DNA of 64,000 nt, taken from Arcticibacter sp041902385 (GTDB lineage: Bacteria; Bacteroidota; Bacteroidia; Sphingobacteriales; Sphingobacteriaceae). Below the pieces are notes generated by a model. The model did not search any database. It had not been told where the DNA came from and saw only the letters and a list, made by a program, of their open reading frames with translations. The translations under genes and the position numbers were made by a program. The stretch lies in the NCBI RefSeq assembly GCF_041902385.1, contig NZ_CP169244.1, positions 3,472,001 through 3,536,000 of the forward strand. Direction: 5' to 3'. This document shows, piece by piece, positions 43,556 to 50,962 of the stretch. Numbering within the stretch: position 1 is the stretch's first letter; each line of letters starts with the position of its first letter.

Positions 43556-43914
43556 TCTGTCATTGCCAGAAATACGACGCAGAACCAGTTTGCTCCCAAA
43601 CCGAAAATCAGGGCCCGGTGATTGAAGGGTTCGCTCCTGACCGCGCTCGGAGTTTCATCCGGGATGGCAAGGCACACCTTTTGCAATCCCTTTACACATC
43701 TTCGGGGCGTCTCGTAGAAGTACCGATGCATTGCCGAAGGAGTACCGAAGCAGCTCGCACTACAGGCAGACCATGTTCCGAACCATACTTTCGCATGTCA
43801 TTTTAAGAGTCCGAAAAGAAAATTATTTTCCTGGTTCGCAGGCCCTGGTCCCAAGGGGTAGAATAGCGATCTCGAACGGGCTTGCACAGAGTTCTCTAGA
43901 ACGCCCCCTGATCC
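43556..43914. other. Gene-free interval before the IS element
   Basis: About 350 bases between the nitrilase-family stop and the IS. Short open frames on both strands lack start sites or protein features. It holds two AGTACCGA copies near 43718 and 43741 and the 6-base IS target site TGATCC at 43909-43914. I see no gene or decayed jetD here. Confidence 0.6.
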
Positions 43915-43938
43915 GGGATCTGGACCAAAATCTGTGGA

Positions 43939-44931
43939 CTAAGCAAATAATTTCATGAGTCTGAAGAGGAAAAAATTAACATTTCCTACCCCTCGGTACT
44001 GAGCTCTGAAAGCCTTAATTTTGGCATTGAAAGATTCGGCTGAAGCGTTTGTACTTCGGTTATCAGAGTAGTTCAAGATATTGTTGTGGTGGAGATTGAT
44101 GGTTCTGGCAATGGTATTAAAAGATTTAAAGCCGGATTGCTCCACCTTCTCGTTCCACCGGGCCAGTCTTGCAAAGGCGTAGAGCTTATCTTTGGTGTTG
44201 CTGAATATCCAGGATAAGCCCCGGGTTAGCTGATAAGCTTTTTCCAGGGAAGGATATCGTTCAAAGAGCAAGGAAGCCCGCTCTGCCTGTTCAGCACTCC
44301 AGTTTTGTTGGTCCTTGTAGAGCAGATAGCGGCTTCTGGCCAGTAACTGCTTCAAGGTATCGCCATTGGATAGTATTTCAGGTGAATAGTTTGTTTTAGT
44401 TGCTTTGGCTTCTTCCAGAGCCTGATTCTCTGCATCAATGGCTTCCCAGCGGTATTTGATCCGTATTTCCTGTAGCGCTTCTGTGGCTAACTGCTGCACA
44501 TGAAAGCGATCAATGACCTGCGAGGCCAAAGGAAAGCACTTTTTAGCGATCAAACTCATGTTACCAGCCAGATCCAAGGTGATCTCTCTGACCTTATTAC
44601 GAAGTCTTTGGGGGATCTTTTGAAGCAGTGGAATGATGTTCTCCGAACGGGTACCTTCCATAATAGCAACCAGAGTGCCCTTTTTGCCTCTAGCTTCTTT
44701 ATTGGTGACCACCGTATAGAGCTCACCCTGGGAAAGACTGGTCTCATCTATAGAGAGATAAGGACCGATGTTCTGTGGGAAGATCAAGCCTTTACGGGCA
44801 TCGGTACGGTGCTCCCAATTCTTGTATTCACTGAGTTGATCGCGATAATAGCGCTGCAGCTTCTTGCCTTTGATCCCGTAAAAGGAGGCGATCGTCTGCA
44901 GACTATGTGGCTGGGTATCGACTGATTGCTT
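43939..44931 (-). CDS. ISAon1/ISL3-type transposase, catalytic DDE part
   Basis: This is the C-terminal reading frame of the element, open from 44931. It begins QSVDTQPHSLQTIASFYGIKGK and holds the DDE-type catalytic segments: SIDETSLSQGELY (first Asp), REITLDLAGNMSLIAKKCFP then VIDRFHVQQLATE (second Asp region), and NASAESFNAKIKAFRAQYRG (Glu). The pattern DxxxxM...DRFHV is typical for ISL3-like transposases. No good start codon precedes it, apart from TTG at 44787, so it is probably made as a fusion with the N-terminal frame by frameshifting near 44930-44939. Confidence 0.85.
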   Translation of the reverse strand, partial: KQSVDTQPHSLQTIASFYGIKGKKLQRYYRDQLSEYKNWEHRTDARKGLIFPQNIGPYLSIDETSLSQGELYTVVTNKEARGKKGTLVAIMEGTRSENIIPLLQKIPQRLRNKVREITLDLAGNMSLIAKKCFPLASQVIDRFHVQQLATEALQEIRIKYRWEAIDAENQALEEAKATKTNYSPEILSNGDTLKQLLARSRYLLYKDQQNWSAEQAERASLLFERYPSLEKAYQLTRGLSWIFSNTKDKLYAFARLARWNEKVEQSGFKSFNTIARTINLHHNNILNYSDNRSTNASAESFNAKIKAFRAQYRGVGNVNFFLFRLMKLFA

Positions 44932-45268
44932 TTAAAAAAGCGGCGAAATCACTGGTGATCCGCGTTCCTATTGCTACAACATTCCAATCTCGGTGAACGA
45001 CCTTACCTGTGTCCAGATTCCACCATCTACGTCGCTTAACATGCAAATACACTTCCTGTCCCCGTATGGGAAAGTCCTGCAGAATCACTTCATCAAAGAA
45101 GCCTTTGGAGAGTAACTTGTTGGTCTTATATTCTACCGGAATGGAGTTGATCTCTTCCAGGTAAATATGAATCCCGGTAGTGTCTTTTTTATGATCTGTC
45201 AACTGGAAATAATCGGATACCCCTTCAGGGATAATCAAGGGAAGTAGGGCTTTAAACGACTCGTGCAT
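44903..45268 (-). CDS. ISAon1-type transposase N-terminal region
   Basis: A 121-residue frame starting MHESFKALLPLIIPEGVSDYF, with basic WW-containing segments (VKRRRWWNLDTGKVVHRDWNVV) that suggest DNA binding. It corresponds to the N-terminal region protein annotated with ISAon1-type elements in Bacteroidota. Its end overlaps the catalytic frame at a T6A4 tract on the coding strand; frames differ by +1 (equivalent to -2). The ATG complement is at 45266-45268. Confidence 0.8.
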   Translation of the reverse strand: MHESFKALLPLIIPEGVSDYFQLTDHKKDTTGIHIYLEEINSIPVEYKTNKLLSKGFFDEVILQDFPIRGQEVYLHVKRRRWWNLDTGKVVHRDWNVVAIGTRITSDFAAFLKAISRYPAT

Positions 45269-45372
45269 CTATCTAATTTCTGCACGCTAATATCTTACTT
45301 TTACTCTTCTCTCCACAACTTTTGTCCCTGTTCCCTGATCCGGCAATTTCTGTCGCGGGGCGCATAAAAAAA

Positions 45373-45400
45373 GGTCAGACACAAATGAATATGTCTGACC
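45373..45400 (-). terminator. Intrinsic terminator, minus direction
   Basis: GGTCAGACA and TGTCTGACC form a nine-pair stem with a 10-base loop; on the minus strand it is followed by seven T. It lies just right of the IS. Confidence 0.75.
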
Positions 45401-45621
45401 CTACATCTACCTATGAAAAATGTTGCCTTGGGGCAGCAACAATTACTGATACAAATATGGGGTCATATTGGCTGGAAAAAAATGATCTGAATACAGAAAA
45501 AAACTGATTGTAGTCAGTGTTTGTGCCGCAAACAACACAATCATGAGCTGCAGGCACAAACGGGAGATAATTTGCGTGGATATTCTTTGTGCCTTTAAAG
45601 AACAAAAACAATTTTAAAAAC
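45401..45621. other. Gene-free interval with an inverted repeat
   Basis: About 220 A-rich bases between two minus-strand terminators. GTTTGTGCC at 45519-45527 and GGCACAAAC at 45553-45561 form a stem around 25 bases. Short frames on both strands have no supported start. Two terminators in tandem with sequence between them would fit a small minus-strand RNA, but no promoter is seen. Confidence 0.35.
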
Positions 45622-45646
45622 AAAAAAAGGCAGCACGCTGGCTGCC
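45622..45646 (-). terminator. Terminator of the small membrane protein gene
   Basis: GGCAGC (45629-45634) and GCTGCC (45641-45646) around six bases, followed on the minus strand by seven T, 28 bases past the stop of the gene at 45674. Confidence 0.85.
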
Positions 45647-45673
45647 TAATGAATCATCAAAAAAGAGAAAATC

Positions 45674-45910
45674 TTAGTCGTGTCCTTCTACTTTAACGAT
45701 CTTATTATAGATACCGAGAAGGAGAAAAGGAGCAGCCCATTGTCCTACGAACAAGGCCGTATGTTTTCTTCCAAGGCATTTTAAGGTGAGAGATACTCCC
45801 ATCGATGCAAGAGAGGCCCAAAGGAATACGTCTGACGGTACTTTTGCAGTCTGTTCTTCGATAGCTGAGGCCACTTTGCCTTCGCTGTGCTGTGGATTGA
45901 AATTCGCCAT
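45674..45910 (-). CDS. Small two-helix membrane protein, hypothetical
   Basis: A 78-residue protein starting MANFNPQHSEGKVASAIEEQTAKVPSD, then two hydrophobic segments (VFLWASLASMGVSLTLKCLG and HTALFVGQWAAPFLLLGIYNK). The N-terminal SEGxVAxAIEEQTAK-like pattern recurs in many Bacteroidota small proteins of unknown role. It is monocistronic with a terminator and an A/T-rich upstream region. Nothing indicates a partner. Confidence 0.8.
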   Translation of the reverse strand: MANFNPQHSEGKVASAIEEQTAKVPSDVFLWASLASMGVSLTLKCLGRKHTALFVGQWAAPFLLLGIYNKIVKVEGHD

Positions 45911-45985
45911 AATATTTTATATTTTTCTGTTAGATGTTAGTATAACAACAAGTTCCGGGTGGTATTGTTGAATATTTTTTAACTT

Positions 45986-47581
45986 TTAGTAAGAAGCAGG
46001 AGCCGGCTGCGCTCCTTTCAGGCGTACTACAGTACGGTTGATATAGGGCGAAAGTGCGATGATCACCATGATGATCGCGATCAGAAAGCAGAGCATCCGG
46101 TAGTAGTCAATCGCGTAGAGCAGCTGGGTCTGCGTATCTACCGACCGGTTTAGCAGAACCTGTGCTGCCCTTGAAGCCTCATCGGCAGCAAGCCCCTTCG
46201 AATGCACCATCTGCTCATAGTGCTGCAGTTTTTCAATACTGAGTGGATTGGTTGCAGTAACTTCCTGCCTGAAACTCTGATAATGCCTGCTTTTATCACT
46301 CAGCTGGAAAAAGTTGATGAGACTGAGACTGAGGCAAAATCCGATAAACCTGAAAAAGATGCCGGCACCTGAGGCTGAAATGCTGCTGGCTGCGGGTACC
46401 GATGATACCACAAAAATAACGAGCGGCACCAGAAGCGTTCCACTACCCAGGCCCTGTATCAGCAGGGGCAGGATGTACTGGCTGTCATCGGTCGTGCTCG
46501 TAAAAAGGAAACTCATCCACAAGTGAAAGATGAACATAAAGGCAAAGCCAACTAGGAAGATCTGCCGGATAGGCTTTCCCAGCAACACCGCTCTTGCAAC
46601 CACTGCAGTGGCGACGATGATGCCGGCCAGATTGGCGAGCATAAGGTTGGAGATATGAATGGGATCAGTCCGGAGAACGGCACTGAAGTAATTCGTACTG
46701 ATGCTCAATGACCCGCGGCATACATAGAGAGGAATGAGCAGGCAGGCGCCAAGTACATAATTTTTATACCTGAAGACACCAATTTCAATAAACTGTCTCT
46801 TTAAACCCTTCTGCCGGAGAAAGAAGAGGCAGAGTACAACAACGAACACGATGATCGCAGCCCGGATGCGCCAGTCTTCGAGCCAGTTAAGGGTCTGTCC
46901 GTATATAAGTGCATAGCCGGCACTGCAGAAGACCAGCAAATAGAGGACATAACTTTTCCAGTCGAGCTGATAAAGTGGAAACTTCTTCCTCAGCCGTATA
47001 TCATTCATCATCAGGGTAAGGAGTATGGCAGGCGGCACCAGCATGAAGATCATCAGTTTGTAAAGTGCGGCCAGATCATAGTGATCAAGCACGCGCGAGG
47101 TGATGAGCATGGTAAGGGGCGAGGAACAGAGGAGCAGCCCGTAGAAATAGGAGTAGCCGATAACCCTGGATCGTTCGCTGGAAAAGCGGCTGAAGAGGAG
47201 GGTGATACAGATGGTGTTCACACCGCCGTTGAAGACTCCCTGAAGAAAGCGGAGTATGAAGAACGCGGTACCGCTTCTTGCATAGTAGCATCCGGCTGAG
47301 GTGGCGATGAGCAGGAGAACCCCAATGATGAAGTAGTTGCGGCTGGCCAGGTAGCGAAAGAACCGTTTCTCAAGCGGATAGAAGCTGGCCAGAGAGGCAT
47401 AGAACAGCACGACAGAAAATTGCACGTCCTGCGGCTCTATGCCGTAATAACCGGCTGTACCGCTGGTATTGGTCGTAAAAAAACCGAAGAGTGAGACCGA
47501 CGGAAACATCATCAGAAGGATCGCCCATTTGATCATCCAGTCGGGTACCCACGACTTAAAGATTGGAATCTCGTTACTCAT
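45986..47581 (-). CDS. MFS drug exporter, EmrB/DHA2 type, about 14 membrane segments
   Basis: A 531-residue inner-membrane transporter. The start at complement 47581 (MSNEIPIFKSWVPDWMIKW) is chosen because it overlaps the preceding stop by 8 bases; 12 further codons upstream lie within the preceding gene. About 14 membrane segments are visible, with the motif RFLQGVFNGGVNTICITLLFSRF near 110. It is the third gene of the TolC-EmrA-EmrB-type operon and probably pumps toxic compounds directly to the outside. The substrates are unknown. Confidence 0.9.
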   Translation of the reverse strand: MSNEIPIFKSWVPDWMIKWAILLMMFPSVSLFGFFTTNTSGTAGYYGIEPQDVQFSVVLFYASLASFYPLEKRFFRYLASRNYFIIGVLLLIATSAGCYYARSGTAFFILRFLQGVFNGGVNTICITLLFSRFSSERSRVIGYSYFYGLLLCSSPLTMLITSRVLDHYDLAALYKLMIFMLVPPAILLTLMMNDIRLRKKFPLYQLDWKSYVLYLLVFCSAGYALIYGQTLNWLEDWRIRAAIIVFVVVLCLFFLRQKGLKRQFIEIGVFRYKNYVLGACLLIPLYVCRGSLSISTNYFSAVLRTDPIHISNLMLANLAGIIVATAVVARAVLLGKPIRQIFLVGFAFMFIFHLWMSFLFTSTTDDSQYILPLLIQGLGSGTLLVPLVIFVVSSVPAASSISASGAGIFFRFIGFCLSLSLINFFQLSDKSRHYQSFRQEVTATNPLSIEKLQHYEQMVHSKGLAADEASRAAQVLLNRSVDTQTQLLYAIDYYRMLCFLIAIIMVIIALSPYINRTVVRLKGAQPAPASY

Positions 47582-48650
47582 GTTCTTTTTCGTCCTTTCT
47601 GAGTGACACCTCTGCATTCATACCTGCACGCAGCGGCTCTATTGTCTTTCTGTCGTCAGTGAGCCTGATCTTTACTGGAATACGCTGCGTAATCTTCACA
47701 AAGTTCCCGGTTGAATTATCGGGCGGCAAAAGGGAGAACCTGGCACCCGTTGCAGGAGAAAGCGACTCTACTCGTCCGTGATAGACGACACCAGGGAAAG
47801 CATCGGTCTCTATATCGGCGCTCTGCCCGATACGCATATTTCTGATCTGAGTCTCCTTAAAGTTAGCGATCACCCATTTGCCCTCCTGGCGGTCTACTAT
47901 ATAGGCAAGCGTTTGTCCGGGCTGGATCTGCTGGCCTGTCTGGATCGTCCTTCTGCCCATCTTTCCGTCGTACGGGGCCGCGATGACGCTGTAGGAAACA
48001 TTCAGCTTGTTTCGGCTCAGGACTGCCTCGCGACGCCTGATCTCCGCCAGGGCGGCGCTTTGCTGCGACTGCACATCCTGTACCTTCGAAAGAGAGGCCT
48101 GATAATTTTCGATGCTCGACTGATACTCAGCCCGCGCCACATCCAATGCCGTTTTCACATTCTCGAACTGCTGCCCGGTGACCGACTCCGCATCGTACAA
48201 CCGCTTGTAGCGCTTGTATTCCTGTTCCTGCTTCCATAGCCGTGCTTTGGCAGCTTCTACCTGAGCACTGCTTACCTTTGAACCCGTCTGAGATGTCCGG
48301 ATGTTGCTCGACAGGATTTCTATCTGCGCTTTAGCATTCATCAATGCTGCTTCTGCCTCCTGCTCCTGGGCCAGGTATTCGTTGTTGTCGATCACGATCA
48401 GCGTGTCGCCTTTTTTAACGTCCTGATTTTCCTCGTATCGGATCTCCTTGATGAATCCGCCAACGCGGGACGTCACTGGATTGATGTATTCTTCAACCTG
48501 CGCGTCATTCGTTTCTTCATACGTCCACATTTGCCGGAGCGAAAGGCAGCCCCAGACTACCAGGGCTATCAGTACGAGCACCGCGATCTGTCCCGTGATC
48601 TTCGTGATCATCACGTCGGTGTGTGTATATTTATTTTTCTTTTCTGCCAT
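47574..48650 (-). CDS. HlyD/EmrA-type membrane-fusion protein
   Basis: A 358-residue adaptor. One N-terminal membrane anchor (ITGQIAVLVLIALVVWGCLSL), then the lipoyl-like half (VGGFIKEIRYEENQDVKKGDTLIVIDNNEY), a long alpha-hairpin (AEAALMNAKAQIEILSSNI; AALAEIRRREAVLSRNKL), the second lipoyl half SYSVIAAPYDGKMGRRTIQTGQQIQPG and a beta barrel. It joins the EmrB-like pump with the TolC-type channel. It starts 3 bases after the TolC-like gene stop and overlaps the exporter start by 8 bases. Confidence 0.93.
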   Translation of the reverse strand: MAEKKNKYTHTDVMITKITGQIAVLVLIALVVWGCLSLRQMWTYEETNDAQVEEYINPVTSRVGGFIKEIRYEENQDVKKGDTLIVIDNNEYLAQEQEAEAALMNAKAQIEILSSNIRTSQTGSKVSSAQVEAAKARLWKQEQEYKRYKRLYDAESVTGQQFENVKTALDVARAEYQSSIENYQASLSKVQDVQSQQSAALAEIRRREAVLSRNKLNVSYSVIAAPYDGKMGRRTIQTGQQIQPGQTLAYIVDRQEGKWVIANFKETQIRNMRIGQSADIETDAFPGVVYHGRVESLSPATGARFSLLPPDNSTGNFVKITQRIPVKIRLTDDRKTIEPLRAGMNAEVSLRKDEKEHE

Positions 48651-48653
48651 GAC

Positions 48654-50006
48654 TTATAAATTTCCTATTGCTTTTTGTAACTGATAATACTGGAATGAAG
48701 CTGCTACTTTTGCTGATGCAAGGTCAAAACGTGCCTGCAGAAGCTGCGAATCTGCATCCAGCAGATCGGTAAGCAGGGCAAGCTGGTTGAAGTATGTATT
48801 GTTGACTATCCTGAAATTTTCTGTGGCCTGGCTAATGCTTCTTTGAGCGACCTCAATCCTGGTGACCGCCTCCGTGTATCTGGTATAAGCTTCTTTTACC
48901 CGCTGACGCAGCGCATCTTCTTCCTGCCTGTGCATCAGCTCCTGCTGCTCCACCTCAACTGCCGCAGCACTTGCCTGGTGTTTATTATGGTAGGCAGCCG
49001 AGATTGGAATGCTGATCCTCAGTCCGGCTTGTCCGATAGCGTAACCGGCGTCGGCGTAAGGGTAAAGCAGTATCTGAGGATACGAGTAGCCATAGCCGGC
49101 AAACAGTCCGGCTCGCGGCAATACGTTCGCCTTCACCGCCTTAAGTTTTAGCCTGCTTAATTCCGTTTCCTTTTCCGAAATGCGGAGGTGGTAGGAGTGG
49201 CTTCGTGCTTCTGAAAGCAGCTCCTCGTAAGACTTCAGCGGGAAGCCTTCTTCGCTTCCGATGGTATCGGGGCGTATGATGCTCCCTTCCGGCTGACCGA
49301 GCAGGATATTCAGCTTCTGGCTGGCCAGGGTGATCCCGTTTTCTGTCTCCAGGAGGTTCATTTTCTGTCTGGACAGGAGGAGCTCCGCTCTCAGTACATC
49401 ACTTCTCAGTACCACCCCGTTGTGGTGCAGCTCCCGGATCTGCGAAAGCCGTTGAGCCTGTTCCTCAATGTTCTTCCGGAGGAGCTTTCTGAACTCAAAA
49501 TTACGCTGGAGCTCGAGGTAATAACCTGCTGCTCTGAGACGAACCTCGGCAGCCGTATTGTTCTTGTTCTCCTGTCTGATGTCGCGCGAGAGCTCCTCTT
49601 CTGCTATTTTCGTAGACAGCTTTTTGCCGTTGTACAGGTTCAGATATCCTTCCCCCTGCAGCTTAAAGCTGTTGTGTATAACCGGCGGGTACACAGGCTT
49701 GCTGAAGAGTCCGTCTTCAAAGATGGGCATGTTGCTCACCCGTGCATACTCTGCTTCGGCTGAAAGTTCGGGCAGGCGCTCTGCTTTTGCATCCTTCAGC
49801 TGTTCTTCGTTTTGCCGCAGCTTCAGGTTCTCCAGCTGAAGCGACCTGTTGCCTGTGTCGGCTTTTTTAAAAACCTGGTCCAATGACAGTCTGATTTCCT
49901 TCCAGGCCAGTTCTATCTCCTGACCAGAGGCTTTACCTGATGTGAACATGAAAAGTAAAAGGAAAATGATAAACTGTCCGGACCTGTAAGATCCATTCAT
50001 TTTCAT
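48654..50006 (-). CDS. TolC-family outer-membrane efflux protein
   Basis: A 450-residue channel from the ATG complement 50004-50006 (MKMNGSYRSGQFIIFLLL), giving a signal peptide that ends near SGKASGQ. A reading frame of 123 codons continues upstream into the AraC gene and is spurious. The helical repeats are LKLRQNEEQLKDAKAERLPELSAEAEY and YRLRISEKETELSRLKLKAVKANVLPRAGLF-type halves, and the tail LDADSQLLQARFDLASAKVAASFQYYQL is typical. It is first in the tripartite operon. An alternative start is the ATG at 50000, six bases downstream. Confidence 0.93.
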   Translation of the reverse strand: MKMNGSYRSGQFIIFLLLFMFTSGKASGQEIELAWKEIRLSLDQVFKKADTGNRSLQLENLKLRQNEEQLKDAKAERLPELSAEAEYARVSNMPIFEDGLFSKPVYPPVIHNSFKLQGEGYLNLYNGKKLSTKIAEEELSRDIRQENKNNTAAEVRLRAAGYYLELQRNFEFRKLLRKNIEEQAQRLSQIRELHHNGVVLRSDVLRAELLLSRQKMNLLETENGITLASQKLNILLGQPEGSIIRPDTIGSEEGFPLKSYEELLSEARSHSYHLRISEKETELSRLKLKAVKANVLPRAGLFAGYGYSYPQILLYPYADAGYAIGQAGLRISIPISAAYHNKHQASAAAVEVEQQELMHRQEEDALRQRVKEAYTRYTEAVTRIEVAQRSISQATENFRIVNNTYFNQLALLTDLLDADSQLLQARFDLASAKVAASFQYYQLQKAIGNL

Positions 50007-50012
50007 CGTGTA

Positions 50013-50020
50013 CAAAGGTA
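50013..50020 (-). promoter_or_regulatory. -7 element for the efflux operon
   Basis: On the minus strand TACCTTTG matches TAnnTTTG. It ends only 7 bases before the ATG at 50006, so transcription would start at or near the start codon. A TTTG partner about 20 bases upstream is not visible. Confidence 0.5.
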
Positions 50021-50078
50021 GATAGGTAAATAATGTTTCCTTTTTTCTAAATTGCCAATTATTTGTTAGATCCAGCCA

Positions 50079-50879
50079 ATGAAAAGCAGCATAAGTCTTG
50101 CCGAGCGACTCAGGAAGATTGATGAGAACGAACGTTCTATTTACCTGCAGCATGAGAAACTGGAGCACCGGTTTCCTTTCCACCAGCACAAAAAAGGGCA
50201 GCTGACATACCTGGAAGGAGGCATCGCTTTCTTGAACACACGGGATAAAGCTTACTTTTTGCCTGCACGGCACTACATCTGGATACCCGCCGGTCTGGAG
50301 CATTTTGTTCAGCACAGGAGCCCCTCTATCACGGTAAGGAATATTTATTTTAGCAGCGAGGATGATGAAGCGCACCCTTTCTTCAGCAAGATGGGCATCT
50401 ATCCGGTTACCAGTCTCCTCCTTGAGATGATCTTGTTCTCAGGAAGCTGGACAGGCGACATGATGCCCGGCTCTGTGCAGTTTCAGTTCCTCAGCACCCT
50501 GAAGCTGATCCTTCCCGAAGTGAGCCGGCATCCTCTCCCCATCGTTCTTCCAACCACCGAAAATGAAAGGATGCGCCCCGTGATCCGCTATATCTATTAC
50601 CACCTGCACGAGGAGCTCTCCCTGTCTGAGCTGGCCGACAAGTTTGGCATGAGTTCGCGCACCCTTTCACGGCTCTTTCAGTCCACCATGGACATTTCTT
50701 TCTTCCAGTATCTGAAGTTGTCAAGGATAGTAAGGTCGATGCAATTCCTTCTGCAGTCGGATAAGAGCATCAGCGAAATTGCATACGAAACGGGCTACAA
50801 CAGCATATCGGCCTTCAGCAATACATTCTATCAGCTCGTGAACATGCGTCCTTCCGATTTTCAGAAGCTGAGGTCCTGA
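50079..50879 (+). CDS. AraC-family transcriptional regulator
   Basis: A 266-residue regulator: an N-terminal cupin-like sensing domain (FPFHQHKKGQLTYLEGGIAFL, YFLPARHYIWIPAGLEHFV) and a C-terminal AraC DNA-binding domain with two helix-turn-helix parts (LSLSELADKFGMSSRTLSRLFQ; ISEIAYETGYNSISAFSNTFYQLV). It is divergent from the TolC-EmrA-EmrB-type operon with 72 bases between the starts, so it probably controls it. The effector is unknown. The gene immediately downstream, glgE, is on the same strand but 83 bases away. Confidence 0.92.
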   Translation: MKSSISLAERLRKIDENERSIYLQHEKLEHRFPFHQHKKGQLTYLEGGIAFLNTRDKAYFLPARHYIWIPAGLEHFVQHRSPSITVRNIYFSSEDDEAHPFFSKMGIYPVTSLLLEMILFSGSWTGDMMPGSVQFQFLSTLKLILPEVSRHPLPIVLPTTENERMRPVIRYIYYHLHEELSLSELADKFGMSSRTLSRLFQSTMDISFFQYLKLSRIVRSMQFLLQSDKSISEIAYETGYNSISAFSNTFYQLVNMRPSDFQKLRS

Positions 50880-50962
50880 TTTTCTGCACCTTTTCTGCCG
50901 CGCTGAACCCCTGAGCCGCTACTTAATCTCCAAATCGCTCAAACTTTTATAACAAAAAAAGG

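Larger units (their letters stand above)
43915..45335 (-). mobile_element. Complete ISAon1/ISL3-like insertion sequence, 1421 bp, with TSD TGATCC
   Basis: The left end GGGATCTGGACCAAAATCTG (43915 onward) and the reverse complement of the right end (ending 45335) match at about 18 of 24 positions, the imperfect terminal repeats. TGATCC stands immediately outside both ends, at 43909-43914 and 45336-45341; the surrounding 11 bases CCCTGATCCGG occur at both ends, so the exact boundary can shift by a few bases. Inside are two minus-strand transposase frames filling almost the whole length. The intact ends and duplication indicate a recent insertion. Confidence 0.88.

Noticed and set aside
43408..43731. 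Minus-strand frame as a possible jetD remnant
   Set aside because: Half of it is antisense to the nitrilase-family gene, and the rest shows no Toprim or DUF2220 feature.
45322..45507. Small plus-strand frame at the right end of the IS
   Set aside because: Starts within the IS terminal repeat and passes through a terminator hairpin; no protein features.
50007..50375. 123-codon N-terminal extension of the TolC-like protein
   Set aside because: It runs through the promoter region and into the divergent AraC gene; the signal peptide appears only from 50006.
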